From: a virus
Length of the DNA stretch: 64,000 nt
Reading direction: 5' to 3' (one strand)
IMG/VR virus record: IMGVR_UViG_3300006735_000013
Span: 95,579 to 159,578 of that record
Position numbers and translations under genes: made by a program. Shown here piece by piece: positions 1 to 7,496 of the stretch. Each line of letters begins with the position of its first letter. Within the stretch, counting starts at the first letter, position 1. The notes under the pieces are model-generated. The model saw only the letters and a list, made by a program, of their open reading frames with translations. It did no database searches and was not told the DNA's origin.

Positions 1-17
1 CAAAGTGAAGTTTCCCG

Positions 18-515
18 TTAATTATCTCTGACATTGAATAAGCCCTCCCTTGCTCTCACACATGAAGCAGCAATCTCAAAACTTGACTCAACTTGACCAA
101 ATAACCACTTTGGCTCTTGCAAAGACAGTATTTCGTACATGTTTTCACCGTACTGAACAAAATCTCCTTCTCTTACAAACAAATCTTGATCCTCTGTTAG
201 CCTTCTCTTATGGAAAGCAACTGAGATCTTCTCTACTCTGTCAACACCAAGTGGCGTTGTTGTTGTGTTTTGTGATTCCCACTTCACCATTGCGTATACG
301 CGGATTGGATCAAGGAAGCTTTTATCTAATGCTTCACCATATAAGCTATGAAAATTGGTGTGTTCAAGACTTATAGGGTAATATATGATGGTTTGACCAA
401 TGACTCGCTCAATAACCTCATCATTTATCTGCTTTACAAAGTCCTTTTCCTTTTTTCCCGTAAATAGCGGTGGAGGTGGGCTATCCGGCTGTGACCATTT
501 ATTATCATCAGACAT
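18..515 (-). CDS. Putative neck/head-completion protein, gp14-like
   Basis: This 165-aa protein is the last gene read before the left edge. It has a proline-rich N-terminus (about residues 9-17). The compact domain contains a G-Q-T-I-I-Y-Y-P-I segment, an L-Y-G-E-A segment and a later G-D-F-V-Q-Y-G...Y-E-I strand pair. It ends with an aromatic/charged stretch holding a single Cys-Val-Arg-Ala-Arg motif. This layout resembles the small neck (gp14-type) proteins of T4-like phages as I remember them, but the match is pattern recognition only. The ATG at 515 follows a GGGGT-like ribosome site. It lies 5 bp after the 419-aa connector candidate, which supports a head-tail joining role. It could instead be another connector or tail-terminator protein. 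Confidence 0.5.
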   Translation of the reverse strand: MSDDNKWSQPDSPPPPLFTGKKEKDFVKQINDEVIERVIGQTIIYYPISLEHTNFHSLYGEALDKSFLDPIRVYAMVKWESQNTTTTPLGVDRVEKISVAFHKRRLTEDQDLFVREGDFVQYGENMYEILSLQEPKWLFGQVESSFEIAASCVRAREGLFNVRDN

Positions 516-520
516 TTATG

Positions 521-1780
521 TTACCCCACGTATATATGATACGGAATCTTTTGCATTGTTTTCTCTGCGTTCTCTAGTTTCTGAGCATCCTGCTCTGCTA
601 ACTTAACATATGTTAGCTCTGCAAGTGTTTCTTTTAGTTCTGTTCTCAGTTTTTCCTGCTCGTCTTTGCCCTCAGACAATAGCGCAGGACCGTTGAGAGT
701 TACGCTCTCGCCCGGTATTGGTACGGTTCCGAACTTAGACCTTACTTGACCCAAAGTCTCCTTACAGAGAGCCAATGCGAACCTTCTAATCCACTGCTTG
801 CCTATTGCGTTGATGCTAGTAAATGGTATGTTACCAATTGGCAGTGTGTTCATGTTGTTGACACCATCTCTCTTTGGATCTGTTCCAGACCAAGAGTCTT
901 CTGGTATCGAAAACTCTATCGACATTTGGCTTGGGCCGCCAGTATAGGGTATCGGGAAAATTCTTAGTTTATTTCCTTTTATCTCATAAGAATAATGTGA
1001 CATCCTTGTGTATATTGCATCTTCAAACGCCATAGCTTGTGCTTTGTTGTGCCAAGCAGGTACTAGCTGGAATGTAGAATCATCTGAAAACTGCCCATAA
1101 TTATGCAGGTTTCCAACAACGTTGAGTCCACCATAGTAACCAAAGAATCTCCACATTGCATGCGGCGTTTTATAGTATACCTTTTTGATTAATATCTTCT
1201 TGTTGCCAATAGATGCAGAGAATGCTGCATTCGTCGATAAGATGCTTTGCAAGTCATAGTCTTGGACACCTTCGGTGACGTTGAAGCTGGCAGAATATTG
1301 AACCGAATCTTTCAGGCCAACTTCTGCGCCAACACCTTCGGAAACTTGTCTTCCGATCCCATAATCAAATTTAGGATACTTTAGAGCAACATGAGTTCCC
1401 TCAAGCGATGAGCTAAGTGGGCTAGTTTGAATATTTCCTTTAGAATCAAAGCTTCCTGTTGTGTTTCCAAGTGTATTCGATAAGATATTGGTAGCTTGAT
1501 GAACGTTGACTAAGTAACAATATTCCAACACTGCTTCTTCATAGGCTGCATAAACATTTCCCTCTGTTAGCTCTATGTCTAGGACATCACCTCCAAGTTT
1601 CTTGTAGACATATGACACCTGGTCGACAGCGCCATTCAAAAACTCTGATGAATACAGGGCTACTGATGTATCGGAGTAGATCTTGTATGGTAAGGCTGCA
1701 TTAACATTTCCGGCCGTCCCAGTGATAGGCAAGATAACCGCTGATAACGTACTGGCCGGTGTAAGGGTAGGTAAAGACAT
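521..1780 (-). CDS. Putative head-tail connector/neck structural protein (gp13 position)
   Basis: A 419-aa soluble protein with no signal peptide or membrane segment. Near residues 75-105 it carries V-Y-A-A-Y-E-E-A-V-L-E-Y, an alpha-helical pattern reminiscent of HK97 gp6-type head-tail connector helices. The middle is rich in Ser/Gly/Asn/Thr beta-type sequence. The C-terminus (about 350-415) is a charged helix rich in Glu, Lys and Gln. It sits after the capsid and H1-like genes and just before the gp14-like gene, the expected place for neck genes in a T4-like head module. The ATG at 1780 is preceded by GAGGG. The function is inferred from position and fold-like pattern; no catalytic motif is visible. 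Confidence 0.5.
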   Translation of the reverse strand: MSLPTLTPASTLSAVILPITGTAGNVNAALPYKIYSDTSVALYSSEFLNGAVDQVSYVYKKLGGDVLDIELTEGNVYAAYEEAVLEYCYLVNVHQATNILSNTLGNTTGSFDSKGNIQTSPLSSSLEGTHVALKYPKFDYGIGRQVSEGVGAEVGLKDSVQYSASFNVTEGVQDYDLQSILSTNAAFSASIGNKKILIKKVYYKTPHAMWRFFGYYGGLNVVGNLHNYGQFSDDSTFQLVPAWHNKAQAMAFEDAIYTRMSHYSYEIKGNKLRIFPIPYTGGPSQMSIEFSIPEDSWSGTDPKRDGVNNMNTLPIGNIPFTSINAIGKQWIRRFALALCKETLGQVRSKFGTVPIPGESVTLNGPALLSEGKDEQEKLRTELKETLAELTYVKLAEQDAQKLENAEKTMQKIPYHIYVG

Positions 1781-1793
1781 TTAGTGTCCCTCG

Positions 1794-1801
1794 CTAAATA
1801 G
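1794..1801 (-). promoter_or_regulatory. CTATTTAG element before connector gene
   Basis: Read on the coding strand this is CTATTTAG, a near match to the ACTATTTAT element found in several other gene junctions of this window. Here it lies only about 14 bases upstream of the ATG at 1780 and just before the GAGGG ribosome site. A promoter here would leave almost no leader, which favours an mRNA-level role or coincidence. Confidence 0.25.
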
Positions 1802-1832
1802 AGTTATTCAATATAACTAGTATTTGAGGGAA

Positions 1833-2198
1833 CTAATCGGCGGAAGTCGTTTTTTTAGTTGCTCGCTTTCTGCGAGTTGTCGTCTTCTTTGTTGTGGCCT
1901 TTTTCGATGTTGTCTTTTTAGTAGTTCTAGTTTTAGTTGTTTTTGGTGTTTCAACTGTTGGCTCTTCAATCTGAATTGTTTGAAGTTGTGGTTCTGGTGC
2001 TGGCACTACAACCTCTTCGGCAGCTTCTGGTTCCGGTTCTTTGTTTGTGATAACTTCAACTGTTTCGTCTTCGGTTATCTCTTCCCCGGTATTCATATCG
2101 ATCTCGATGACGCCGCGTTTTCTTGCTAATGCTTCACGCTTGGTTGCGTATTTGCTAGCATATTTAGACATTGTCATTCTTTTCTTTCTTTTTCCCAT
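1833..2198 (-). CDS. Histone H1-like lysine/threonine-rich basic-tail protein
   Basis: This 121-aa protein has a strange three-part composition. A basic N-terminus (about 1-30) is rich in Lys/Arg/Ala. An acidic middle (about 31-80) is rich in Glu, Pro and Val. A C-terminal tail (about 84-121) is built almost only from Lys, Thr, Arg, Ser and Ala, including repeated T-K-K-T-T and K-K-A-T-T-K-K blocks. The tail resembles histone H1 C-termini and bacterial H1-like proteins, which bind DNA through charge without a fixed fold. It lies right after a terminator hairpin and a second, 38-aa AKP-rich gene, between capsid and neck genes. DNA condensation in the head is an inference. An alternative start is the Met at residue 8 or 10. 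Confidence 0.55.
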   Translation of the reverse strand: MGKRKKRMTMSKYASKYATKREALARKRGVIEIDMNTGEEITEDETVEVITNKEPEPEAAEEVVVPAPEPQLQTIQIEEPTVETPKTTKTRTTKKTTSKKATTKKTTTRRKRATKKTTSAD

Positions 2199-2213
2199 TG
2201 TTTTTCCTTTTCA

Positions 2214-2242
2214 AAATAAAAAGCCCCCCTTTGCAGGGGGGC
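2214..2242 (-). terminator. Rho-independent terminator
   Basis: On the minus strand a perfect 7-bp stem (GCCCCCC with GGGGGGC) and a 6-base loop are followed by TTTTTATTTT. It starts about 10 bases after the stop of the 38-aa H1-like gene and ends just before the ribosome site of the 121-aa H1-like gene, so it would end or attenuate the capsid-side transcript. Confidence 0.85.
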
Positions 2243-2251
2243 ATGAAGATT

Positions 2252-2368
2252 TTACTCTTCTTTGGCTTCTTTAGCCTTTGGTTTTTCAGCCTTTGGTTTT
2301 TCAGCCTTCTTGGGGGCTGCCTTTTTAGGGGCAGCTTTTGCTTTTGCTCTTCTTGCTCTAGATGACAT
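2252..2368 (-). CDS. Tiny H1-like AKP-repeat protein (38 aa)
   Basis: This short frame codes for 38 residues: an Arg/Ala/Lys start, then repeated A-A-P-K-K, A-E-K-P-K units and an acidic end K-E-A-K-E-E. It is almost entirely Ala, Lys, Pro, Glu and Arg, the composition of a histone H1 tail. The ATG at 2368 follows AAGGAG, and the TAA is followed about 10 bases later by a strong terminator. It begins 14 bp after the stop of the 196-aa virion-protein gene. A good ribosome site, terminator, repeats and a second basic-tail gene next door all argue that it is real. It may help bind or neutralise packaged DNA, which is an inference. Confidence 0.6.
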   Translation of the reverse strand: MSSRARRAKAKAAPKKAAPKKAEKPKAEKPKAKEAKEE

Positions 2369-2381
2369 GGTTCATTTCTCC

Positions 2382-2972
2382 TTACAGATCTGCAGGAACC
2401 GCAGCTCCATATATGGTAATAAGTAATTTTCCAGCTGTTAAAGTAGCAGCGGTATCATTTTCACCCTGACAAACATAAAGAAATTTATCAGCTACTGCAT
2501 TGTTATCATACAAAACTGATGTGTCTACACCTACGGTGTTTGCGATGCCTGTGATGGCTGCAGTTTGAGTGTCGGCTTGAGTTCCGCCAGCGGCGGTAGG
2601 CTTGCCTACACCATCAACACCAAACTCAAGGTCAATTGTGGTTGTGCCGCCGACGAGAGCTTCTAAAACTTGAACTCTCAGTTCATTGACCACTCCAACT
2701 TTTGCTACTGTTAATTGCCCTATACTAGAGACTGTATCAATAACTCCCATCGCAGCCGTATCACCGTTGCCGCCGCCGTTACCTGATGTGCTAATTGCCG
2801 CCTTAGATGTGCCAAGGTCTAATGCAATTTCTGTGATTATCTGATGACCTTCTCTTTTTTGTGTTGTTGACACAATAGCGTCCTTAATTCCTGCGCCGGC
2901 ACCCAGATCAACCGATTGTCCTTTCTTGTCCAAAGAGAACAGTCTCTTTCTACCTAATCTTCTGCTACCCAT
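2382..2972 (-). CDS. Probable small virion protein, capsid decoration candidate
   Basis: A 196-aa protein with a basic N-terminus (GSRRLGRKRLFSLDKKGQ), a Gly/Asn/Ser-rich linker around residues 63-72, then hydrophobic, beta-prone sequence rich in Ala, Thr, Val and Gly. It has one Cys near the end and no membrane segment. It is the first gene after the major capsid protein and its terminator, with a strong AAGGAGG site before the ATG at 2972, which suggests high expression. Position and composition fit a head decoration or other abundant virion protein. No family is recognised with certainty. Confidence 0.5.
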   Translation of the reverse strand: MGSRRLGRKRLFSLDKKGQSVDLGAGAGIKDAIVSTTQKREGHQIITEIALDLGTSKAAISTSGNGGGNGDTAAMGVIDTVSSIGQLTVAKVGVVNELRVQVLEALVGGTTTIDLEFGVDGVGKPTAAGGTQADTQTAAITGIANTVGVDTSVLYDNNAVADKFLYVCQGENDTAATLTAGKLLITIYGAAVPADL

Positions 2973-3097
2973 AATTATTTCCTCCTTATTATGTGGTTAA
3001 CGTTAACGCTTATCATCCACGAAACATAGCCAGCCACCTCGGCTATATCTCTTCAAGGGCCAGTGGCGTTACGACCCAGGAGGAATCAAAGTCACTA

Positions 3098-3106
3098 ATA
3101 AATAGC
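3098..3106 (-). promoter_or_regulatory. GCTATTTAT element after capsid terminator
   Basis: The coding-strand sequence GCTATTTAT matches the recurrent ACTATTTAT element. It lies immediately downstream of the terminator that follows the major capsid gene and about 126 bases upstream of the 196-aa virion-protein gene. This is the copy whose position best fits a promoter restarting transcription after a terminator. Confidence 0.4.
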
Positions 3107-3109
3107 TTT

Positions 3110-3148
3110 CAGAAAAAAGAAAAGCCCCACCAAGTTAATGATGGGGCT
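3110..3148 (-). terminator. Rho-independent terminator after major capsid gene
   Basis: On the minus strand a stem of AGCCCCA paired with TGGGGCT, with a loop of about 12 bases, is followed by TTTCTTTTTT. It lies about 30 bases after the TAG of the major capsid gene. Confidence 0.8.
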
Positions 3149-3176
3149 GAATCTTTTTGTTATCGGACTTTAGCTA

Positions 3177-4988
3177 CTAGCTAGAGCCTTCCTCACCTAA
3201 GAGGCCGCGGACGACAACAAGACCGTACATATCAGGTCGTACCATCTTCTTAGCGTAACGGGTCATGACACCCTTACGTGGCACGAAGTCTTCCGTACCA
3301 AAGATGGTTGGTGTTACCTGCAATGGTACGTAAGGAGCGTAGACAAATCCGCTTTCGAGGAATGAACTACCCTTACGGCCAACGAGGAGTACGTTACGCA
3401 AGAAATATGGATCAACGTAAACGTCGAACTTCTTGCTCAAGCTACCAGCCTTGACAGCACCGATGGTGCCGCGGTCCGTATCAGCAGTTACGCTTGCGCG
3501 GAAACCGCTTGTGAACTCAAGGATGTTGGCAACTTCTGGTGAACAAACAACAAAGTTTGCACCACCGCGAAGTGTCTTTCTGTGGATCTGAGCGCTAACG
3601 TCATTGATAGTCTCGATGAGTGTCTCATACCACTCACTGACTGTACCAGTGAAATCAGGAGCTGCGGCTGAAGCGCCAAGCTCATTACCGTTGCTGTCAA
3701 CAAAAAGACCAGGAGCACGACTCCAGTAACGAGTACCAGCGGTTGCACCGTCGATCAATTCGTGAAGAAGTTCACGGTCAATTTCAAGAGCGATCTGCTC
3801 AGAAAGAATACCAGTCAACTCAACCTCAGCGTCAAGGTTGTGATAAGCATTGAGGTCTTGACCCAATTCTGGGGACCACTTTGCCTTCAACTTCTTGGTC
3901 TGAGCTGTAACAGCGATACTGTCAACCTTGATGTCGATCTCAGCGATAGTGTTCTTAGCTACACCAGAACCTTGATTTCCGGTACCTGTATCCGGCTCTT
4001 CAAGGGCCCATGCGTCTCCACCAACAACAGAACCAAGTCCGTTCCCAGCTTGTAATTGATCCTTAAGTGGCACAGTCATGACTGAAGCCTGTGCTGCGAT
4101 CGTCGCGGCGCCGGCGTCATGAATAACAACAACAAGGTGATTTACACCACTAACGGTTTCAACTCTTGTAAGTCTCCTGACAAGTGAGCCATTATCAGTT
4201 GGCAAGGTGCTGAAGTCGATTGCTGCCAATCGACCCAAATCAACTTGAGTATTTGCGCCGCCGGCTGGACCGCCAAAGGCCACGTCCGAGGTCGCTGGGC
4301 CGCCAATTGAACCAGTTGACATAATAACAGAAACTGTACCGCCTGCTGCGAGAATATCCGGGTCGAATCTGATCGCCTTCTTCTGTGCCTGAGTCAATGA
4401 TGAAACTGTTGCACTAGTAACTGCTTCTCCACCTAGTCGGTTGAGCACAGTACCGGAAAGGGCGACGAAGCCGCCGGCCGCGCCAATTGTAGTCGAACCA
4501 GTTGCAGATGTCTGAGAGATACCTGCTTCATAGTGTCCACCAGGGCCTGAAGCGTCTGGTGAGCCGGCAAGATCAACACCGCCAGTCAACTGGCGAGCGA
4601 CAACGTTGCCACCATATATTGAAGCGCCTTTTGCTGCCCCTCCGCGGGCTGATTCGTGTGTAAAGTCAAGGAAGAAGATGAGGCCAGATGGCAAGCTCAT
4701 CGGCTGAACCGAGACAAGATCGTTTGCAATCAATCCACCGAATACACGGCGAACGATTGGGAATGCAACTGCTGCGAAGCCTTCGACATCGCCAGCAGCC
4801 ATAGAAGAAGCCTCACGCAGAAGCTCCTTGGCCTGGTTTTCAAGTAGGACGGCCATCCCCTGCTTTTGTTGTCCTTCGTTGAGTCCGTCGAGAAGACCTG
4901 TCTGCTGCCACTTGTTAAGTAGAGCTTCGCCTTCCTTCTGAACATTACGCTGAACAACACCTTCAGTTAGTCTTTGTAATACAGACAT
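3177..4988 (-). CDS. 23: Major capsid protein, gp23-type
   Basis: A 603-aa homologue of T4 gp23, the hexamer-forming shell protein with an HK97-type fold. The hallmark follows the propeptide at about residues 74-108: a V-R-R-V-F...L-I-A-N-D-L-V-S-V-Q-P-M stretch then a P-S-G-L-I-F segment. The C-terminal half keeps the K-L-K-A-K-W-S-P-E-L-G-Q-D-L...LDAE...E-I-D-R-E helix region. Residues 1-59 are a charged helical propeptide; L-R-E at 57-59 before Ala fits the gp21-type cleavage rule (hydrophobic-X-Glu), though D-V-E at 67-69 is another option. It is longer than T4 gp23 (521 aa), mainly through a Gly/Ser/Ala-rich stretch at about residues 125-345. A strong GGAGG precedes ATG 4988; a terminator follows. 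Confidence 0.95.
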   Translation of the reverse strand: MSVLQRLTEGVVQRNVQKEGEALLNKWQQTGLLDGLNEGQQKQGMAVLLENQAKELLREASSMAAGDVEGFAAVAFPIVRRVFGGLIANDLVSVQPMSLPSGLIFFLDFTHESARGGAAKGASIYGGNVVARQLTGGVDLAGSPDASGPGGHYEAGISQTSATGSTTIGAAGGFVALSGTVLNRLGGEAVTSATVSSLTQAQKKAIRFDPDILAAGGTVSVIMSTGSIGGPATSDVAFGGPAGGANTQVDLGRLAAIDFSTLPTDNGSLVRRLTRVETVSGVNHLVVVIHDAGAATIAAQASVMTVPLKDQLQAGNGLGSVVGGDAWALEEPDTGTGNQGSGVAKNTIAEIDIKVDSIAVTAQTKKLKAKWSPELGQDLNAYHNLDAEVELTGILSEQIALEIDRELLHELIDGATAGTRYWSRAPGLFVDSNGNELGASAAAPDFTGTVSEWYETLIETINDVSAQIHRKTLRGGANFVVCSPEVANILEFTSGFRASVTADTDRGTIGAVKAGSLSKKFDVYVDPYFLRNVLLVGRKGSSFLESGFVYAPYVPLQVTPTIFGTEDFVPRKGVMTRYAKKMVRPDMYGLVVVRGLLGEEGSS

Positions 4989-5012
4989 TGTATTATTCCT
5001 CCAAAAATGTTT

Positions 5013-6326
5013 TTATTTCTTTATTCCTGCTAATTTTTGCATTCTACTATACAAAGGATTAGCGGCCTTCTGTTTTTGCTCATTACGAGCGCCTACAAGT
5101 AGTGTTGAACGTCTCGAAACTGCTTCGCTAAGAGTTCCCGACTTCTTCTCTGCAGGTGAAGATGTCACTGTCTCTTGGAGCGTCTCAAAGACTATCCTTG
5201 CTTCTTGTACAGTCGTGGCTTTTGAAATAGACTCGACAATTTTCTCTTTTTGTCGCTCATTCAGGGAGGTATTCTCTAAAGCACGGTTAATATACAGCAG
5301 CTTTGCGTTAGAAACATTTGTGGTTTCCAACTTTTCTTGCAAAGTTTCAAATGCTGTAATATATTTATCGTTCTGCGCCTCTAATTTAGTGGCAGCAGAA
5401 GCTAAAGTCTTGTTTTCTTTCTGTAAAGCTGCTACTGTTTTACGCAGCTCTTCGTTTTCTTCTTTTACTTCGCTATCTTGTTCACGCGCAAGGAGCATTT
5501 GCTCATACTCGCGCATAATAGATTCTGGTGTTCCGGCCCATCCGGACTTTTGTGGCTCAAAGTCGACTCTTACAGCCTCATCTATGGCCCAGTCCTCGTC
5601 TAACTCCATCTCTTCAAACATCTCATCCTCTTCGAGGTAGTTTTCACCAATACCAGTATACTCATCCTCTTCTGCTACTTCCATCTCTTCAAGCGCATCG
5701 TCTTCGTCTTCATAGAGAAAGTCGCGAATCGCTTCTGCAAGCTGGTCTTGTGTAATATCGACGTCTACATCTGCGTCAAAATCAGGAGTATCTTGTATAT
5801 CTATGCCAATATCGTCGTCAAAATCGAAGTCGTCTTCAAAATCATCTTCGAAATCATCTTCGAAATCATCCTCAAAATCGTCTTCATCAGTTATATCAAT
5901 ACCTATTTCATCATCAGAAAATTCATCATCGCCGGCAAATACCCCGCCTTGTTCACTTGGAAGCTCCTGTCTTATGCTGTCAAGCTTAATATCCACAATC
6001 TCGTCGTCTGGATCATCTAAGTCAGGGTCGAAGCCGTCTGGTATAGACCCTATCAAACTATCTGCAAACTCTTGTGTTGCGTCTCCCTCTTCAGCAGTTG
6101 GGTCGCCAGCCATGGGATCTGCACCCATACCAGGATCCATTGCCATCGGGTCTTCTTCCATACCCATTCCTAGATCAGCAAAGGGATCCTCTTGCTCTAA
6201 GAGCTTGCCGACCGCTTCCTTTACTTCGTTTGAGTACTTCTCTATCACGAGGTTTTCCGCGTTCTTTAGGGCAGCTTCCTTGAGAGCCTTAGCATCGATA
6301 ATTGCTTTCTCTAGTAGACTTGACAT
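5013..6326 (-). CDS. 22: Prohead core scaffold protein, gp22-like
   Basis: A 437-aa, very acidic protein just upstream of the capsid gene, where T4 gene 22 lies. The N-terminal helix (1-45) is followed by a Met/Pro/Asp/Gly segment and a long acidic region (about 75-250). This includes a tandem run of five E-D-D-F units near residues 150-170. A long coiled coil of Glu/Lys/Asn/Leu heptads (about 265-360) and a basic C-terminus with S-R-M-Q-K-L-A-G-I-K-K follow. Acidic scaffold cores with a short basic end that contacts the shell are typical of T4-like prohead cores. It is longer than T4 gp22 (269 aa). The ATG at 6326 follows AGGAG. Confidence 0.75.
   Translation of the reverse strand: MSSLLEKAIIDAKALKEAALKNAENLVIEKYSNEVKEAVGKLLEQEDPFADLGMGMEEDPMAMDPGMGADPMAGDPTAEEGDATQEFADSLIGSIPDGFDPDLDDPDDEIVDIKLDSIRQELPSEQGGVFAGDDEFSDDEIGIDITDEDDFEDDFEDDFEDDFEDDFDFDDDIGIDIQDTPDFDADVDVDITQDQLAEAIRDFLYEDEDDALEEMEVAEEDEYTGIGENYLEEDEMFEEMELDEDWAIDEAVRVDFEPQKSGWAGTPESIMREYEQMLLAREQDSEVKEENEELRKTVAALQKENKTLASAATKLEAQNDKYITAFETLQEKLETTNVSNAKLLYINRALENTSLNERQKEKIVESISKATTVQEARIVFETLQETVTSSPAEKKSGTLSEAVSRRSTLLVGARNEQKQKAANPLYSRMQKLAGIKK
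5812..5884 (-). repeat. Tandem 12-bp coding repeat (EDDF) in scaffold gene
   Basis: Successive near-identical 12-base units encode E-D-D-F five times in a row, followed by a degenerate D-F-D-D-D. The units differ by single bases at codon third positions. This looks like recent slippage-type expansion within the acidic scaffold region. Confidence 0.75.
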
Positions 6327-6380
6327 TCTTTTAAACTCCTAAAATAATTTGTTCTCTTGCAAATAAGAAAACTTTCTCTA

Positions 6381-6390
6381 GATAAATAGT
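6381..6390 (-). promoter_or_regulatory. ACTATTTATC element before scaffold gene
   Basis: In the 104-base gap between the 126-aa gene and the scaffold gene, the coding strand reads ACTATTTATC about 55-64 bases upstream of the ATG at 6326. It is the same element as in several other gaps, and the spacing here would allow a promoter. Nothing else is recognisable in this AT-rich gap. Confidence 0.4.
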
Positions 6391-6430
6391 ATTTTATTTT
6401 GGTAAAGGGATGGAAAAAATTTTGAGGTGG

Positions 6431-6811
6431 TTAGAAGGTGGAAAGTAGGAGCCAAACCTTTTCGGTATCATCTGCGTTGGTACCATTATGAGTAACCCTA
6501 ACTTTGTCTGCTCCGGCCACTTCGAAAATTCTTGTATGACCATCTGCAACTACAATTGTTGACTCGTCTGATACCTCAACAAGCTCTGACCATATGCCGG
6601 CGCCGTGATAATATACTTCGACCTTGGTTACCGAGGCAGCGGTACCGCAAACAATATGCAAGAACCTTTGGTTTTCTGTAAAATATGCAGTTGTACTTAT
6701 AGCGTGTGCAGTGCTGCTTGCACCGTTAACATTCTTTGGTCTTCTGGTTCTACCCCAGCTGCTATGTCTGTGAAATTCTGATGCTGGTGGTGTGTTGCTA
6801 AATCCTGCCAT
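6431..6811 (-). CDS. Hypothetical small beta-rich virion-type protein
   Basis: I do not recognise this 126-aa protein. The N-terminus is polar with several His, Arg and Pro residues. From about residue 40 it alternates beta-strand-like stretches (F-L-H-I-V-C-G, K-V-E-V-Y-Y-H-G, S-T-I-V-V-A-D-G) and ends in V-W-L-L-L-S-T-F. No membrane segment or catalytic motif is seen. It sits between the bS21 gene and the scaffold gene inside the head operon, so a small structural or assembly role is plausible. Confidence 0.55.
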   Translation of the reverse strand: MAGFSNTPPASEFHRHSSWGRTRRPKNVNGASSTAHAISTTAYFTENQRFLHIVCGTAASVTKVEVYYHGAGIWSELVEVSDESTIVVADGHTRIFEVAGADKVRVTHNGTNADDTEKVWLLLSTF

Positions 6812-6823
6812 TATAATGCTCCG

Positions 6824-7063
6824 TCACTTATATTCGTTTTCTAAACGCTTTTTTTCTTTTGCGTTTGCTATTTTAATTAGTCTCATCTTTTCTAATTTCT
6901 TTTTTCTTCTCTTCACTGAACGCTTGGTGTAGTGTCTGCGTTCGCGAACCTCTTCCAGAATGCCACATTTCTTTACTTTTCTAGTAAACTTTTTTATCAT
7001 TCTTTCGACCTGGCTTTGGTCTGTAATTTTTATTTCTGCATGAACTGGTGTTCTACGTCCCAT
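6824..7063 (-). CDS. rpsU: Ribosomal protein bS21, phage-encoded
   Basis: A 79-aa, strongly basic protein matching the bS21 family. An acidic/polar start leads to the family core from about residue 17: V-E-R-M-I-K-K-F-T-R-K-V-K-K-C-G-I-L-E-E-V-R-E-R-R-H-Y, then K-R-S-V-K-R-R-K-K-K and a Lys/Arg-rich helical tail. bS21 binds the 30S platform near the 16S rRNA 3' end and affects initiation. Phage copies are known from marine and large phages and are thought to exchange into host ribosomes. It ends with TGA, showing TGA works as a stop in this genome. The ATG at 7063 follows AGGAAG. Placement between protease-side and scaffold genes implies late expression. Confidence 0.88.
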   Translation of the reverse strand: MGRRTPVHAEIKITDQSQVERMIKKFTRKVKKCGILEEVRERRHYTKRSVKRRKKKLEKMRLIKIANAKEKKRLENEYK

Positions 7064-7073
7064 TTTACTTCCT

Positions 7074-7496
7074 TTATTTTAGTTGATCCCATCTCTGTCC
7101 TGCTAAACTAAACAAACCGCTGATATCCACCCCTGCGTCGCTAGGAGCTCTACCAGCAAGTGGCCCTTGGGGCGAGGCGGCGCTACCTGGTTTCCCGGCT
7201 GAAGTCAGAGGCTCAGTGCCTTCAAAAATCTTTGCCATTTTATCATTACCAATTGCATCGAGCATCTTTCTTTTGGTTTCAAGCATGCGCTTCCGTTGCT
7301 CTTCTTGCTTTTCTTCTTTTATTTGTTGTTGTATTTCTGGTCTTGGCTGGTGAGGTGTTGCAGTTTCAACCATCAAATTTTGAGCCTTAGTTATTCCAAA
7401 GGCGACTTCTGCTATAATTTCGGACAAGACACCTTCTTCAAATAATGTTTCTTTGACGCACTCTTTTATTAGGGCTTTTAGTTCTGATTTCTTCAT
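7074..7496 (-). CDS. Hypothetical protein in prohead gene cluster
   Basis: A 140-aa protein of unknown function. It starts with a helical K-K-S-E-L-K-A-L-I-K-E-C-V-K-E segment followed by E-E-G-V-L-S-E-I-I-A-E-V, an N-terminal pattern I associate with small proteins of marine T4-like phages. A Gln/Glu/Lys-rich coiled stretch (about 55-90) and a Gly/Ala/Pro/Ser-rich tail ending W-D-Q-L-K follow. It lies between the prohead protease and bS21 genes, with an AGGAA site before ATG 7496 and an end-to-start junction with the protease. The position resembles that of the small T4 prohead-core genes 67 and 68, but homology is not shown. Confidence 0.6.
   Translation of the reverse strand: MKKSELKALIKECVKETLFEEGVLSEIIAEVAFGITKAQNLMVETATPHQPRPEIQQQIKEEKQEEQRKRMLETKRKMLDAIGNDKMAKIFEGTEPLTSAGKPGSAASPQGPLAGRAPSDAGVDISGLFSLAGQRWDQLK

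Noticed and set aside
1824-2129. Plus-strand Cys/Phe-rich frame opposite the 121-aa gene
   Set aside because: It is the antisense of Lys/Thr codons in the H1-like tail; no independent support.
5803-6342. 179-codon plus-strand frame rich in Ser (and overlapping 5748-6020 and 5215-5640 frames)
   Set aside because: It is the complement of the acidic Asp/Glu repeat region of the scaffold gene; Ser runs are the mirror of GAT/GAA codons, and no ribosome site is present.
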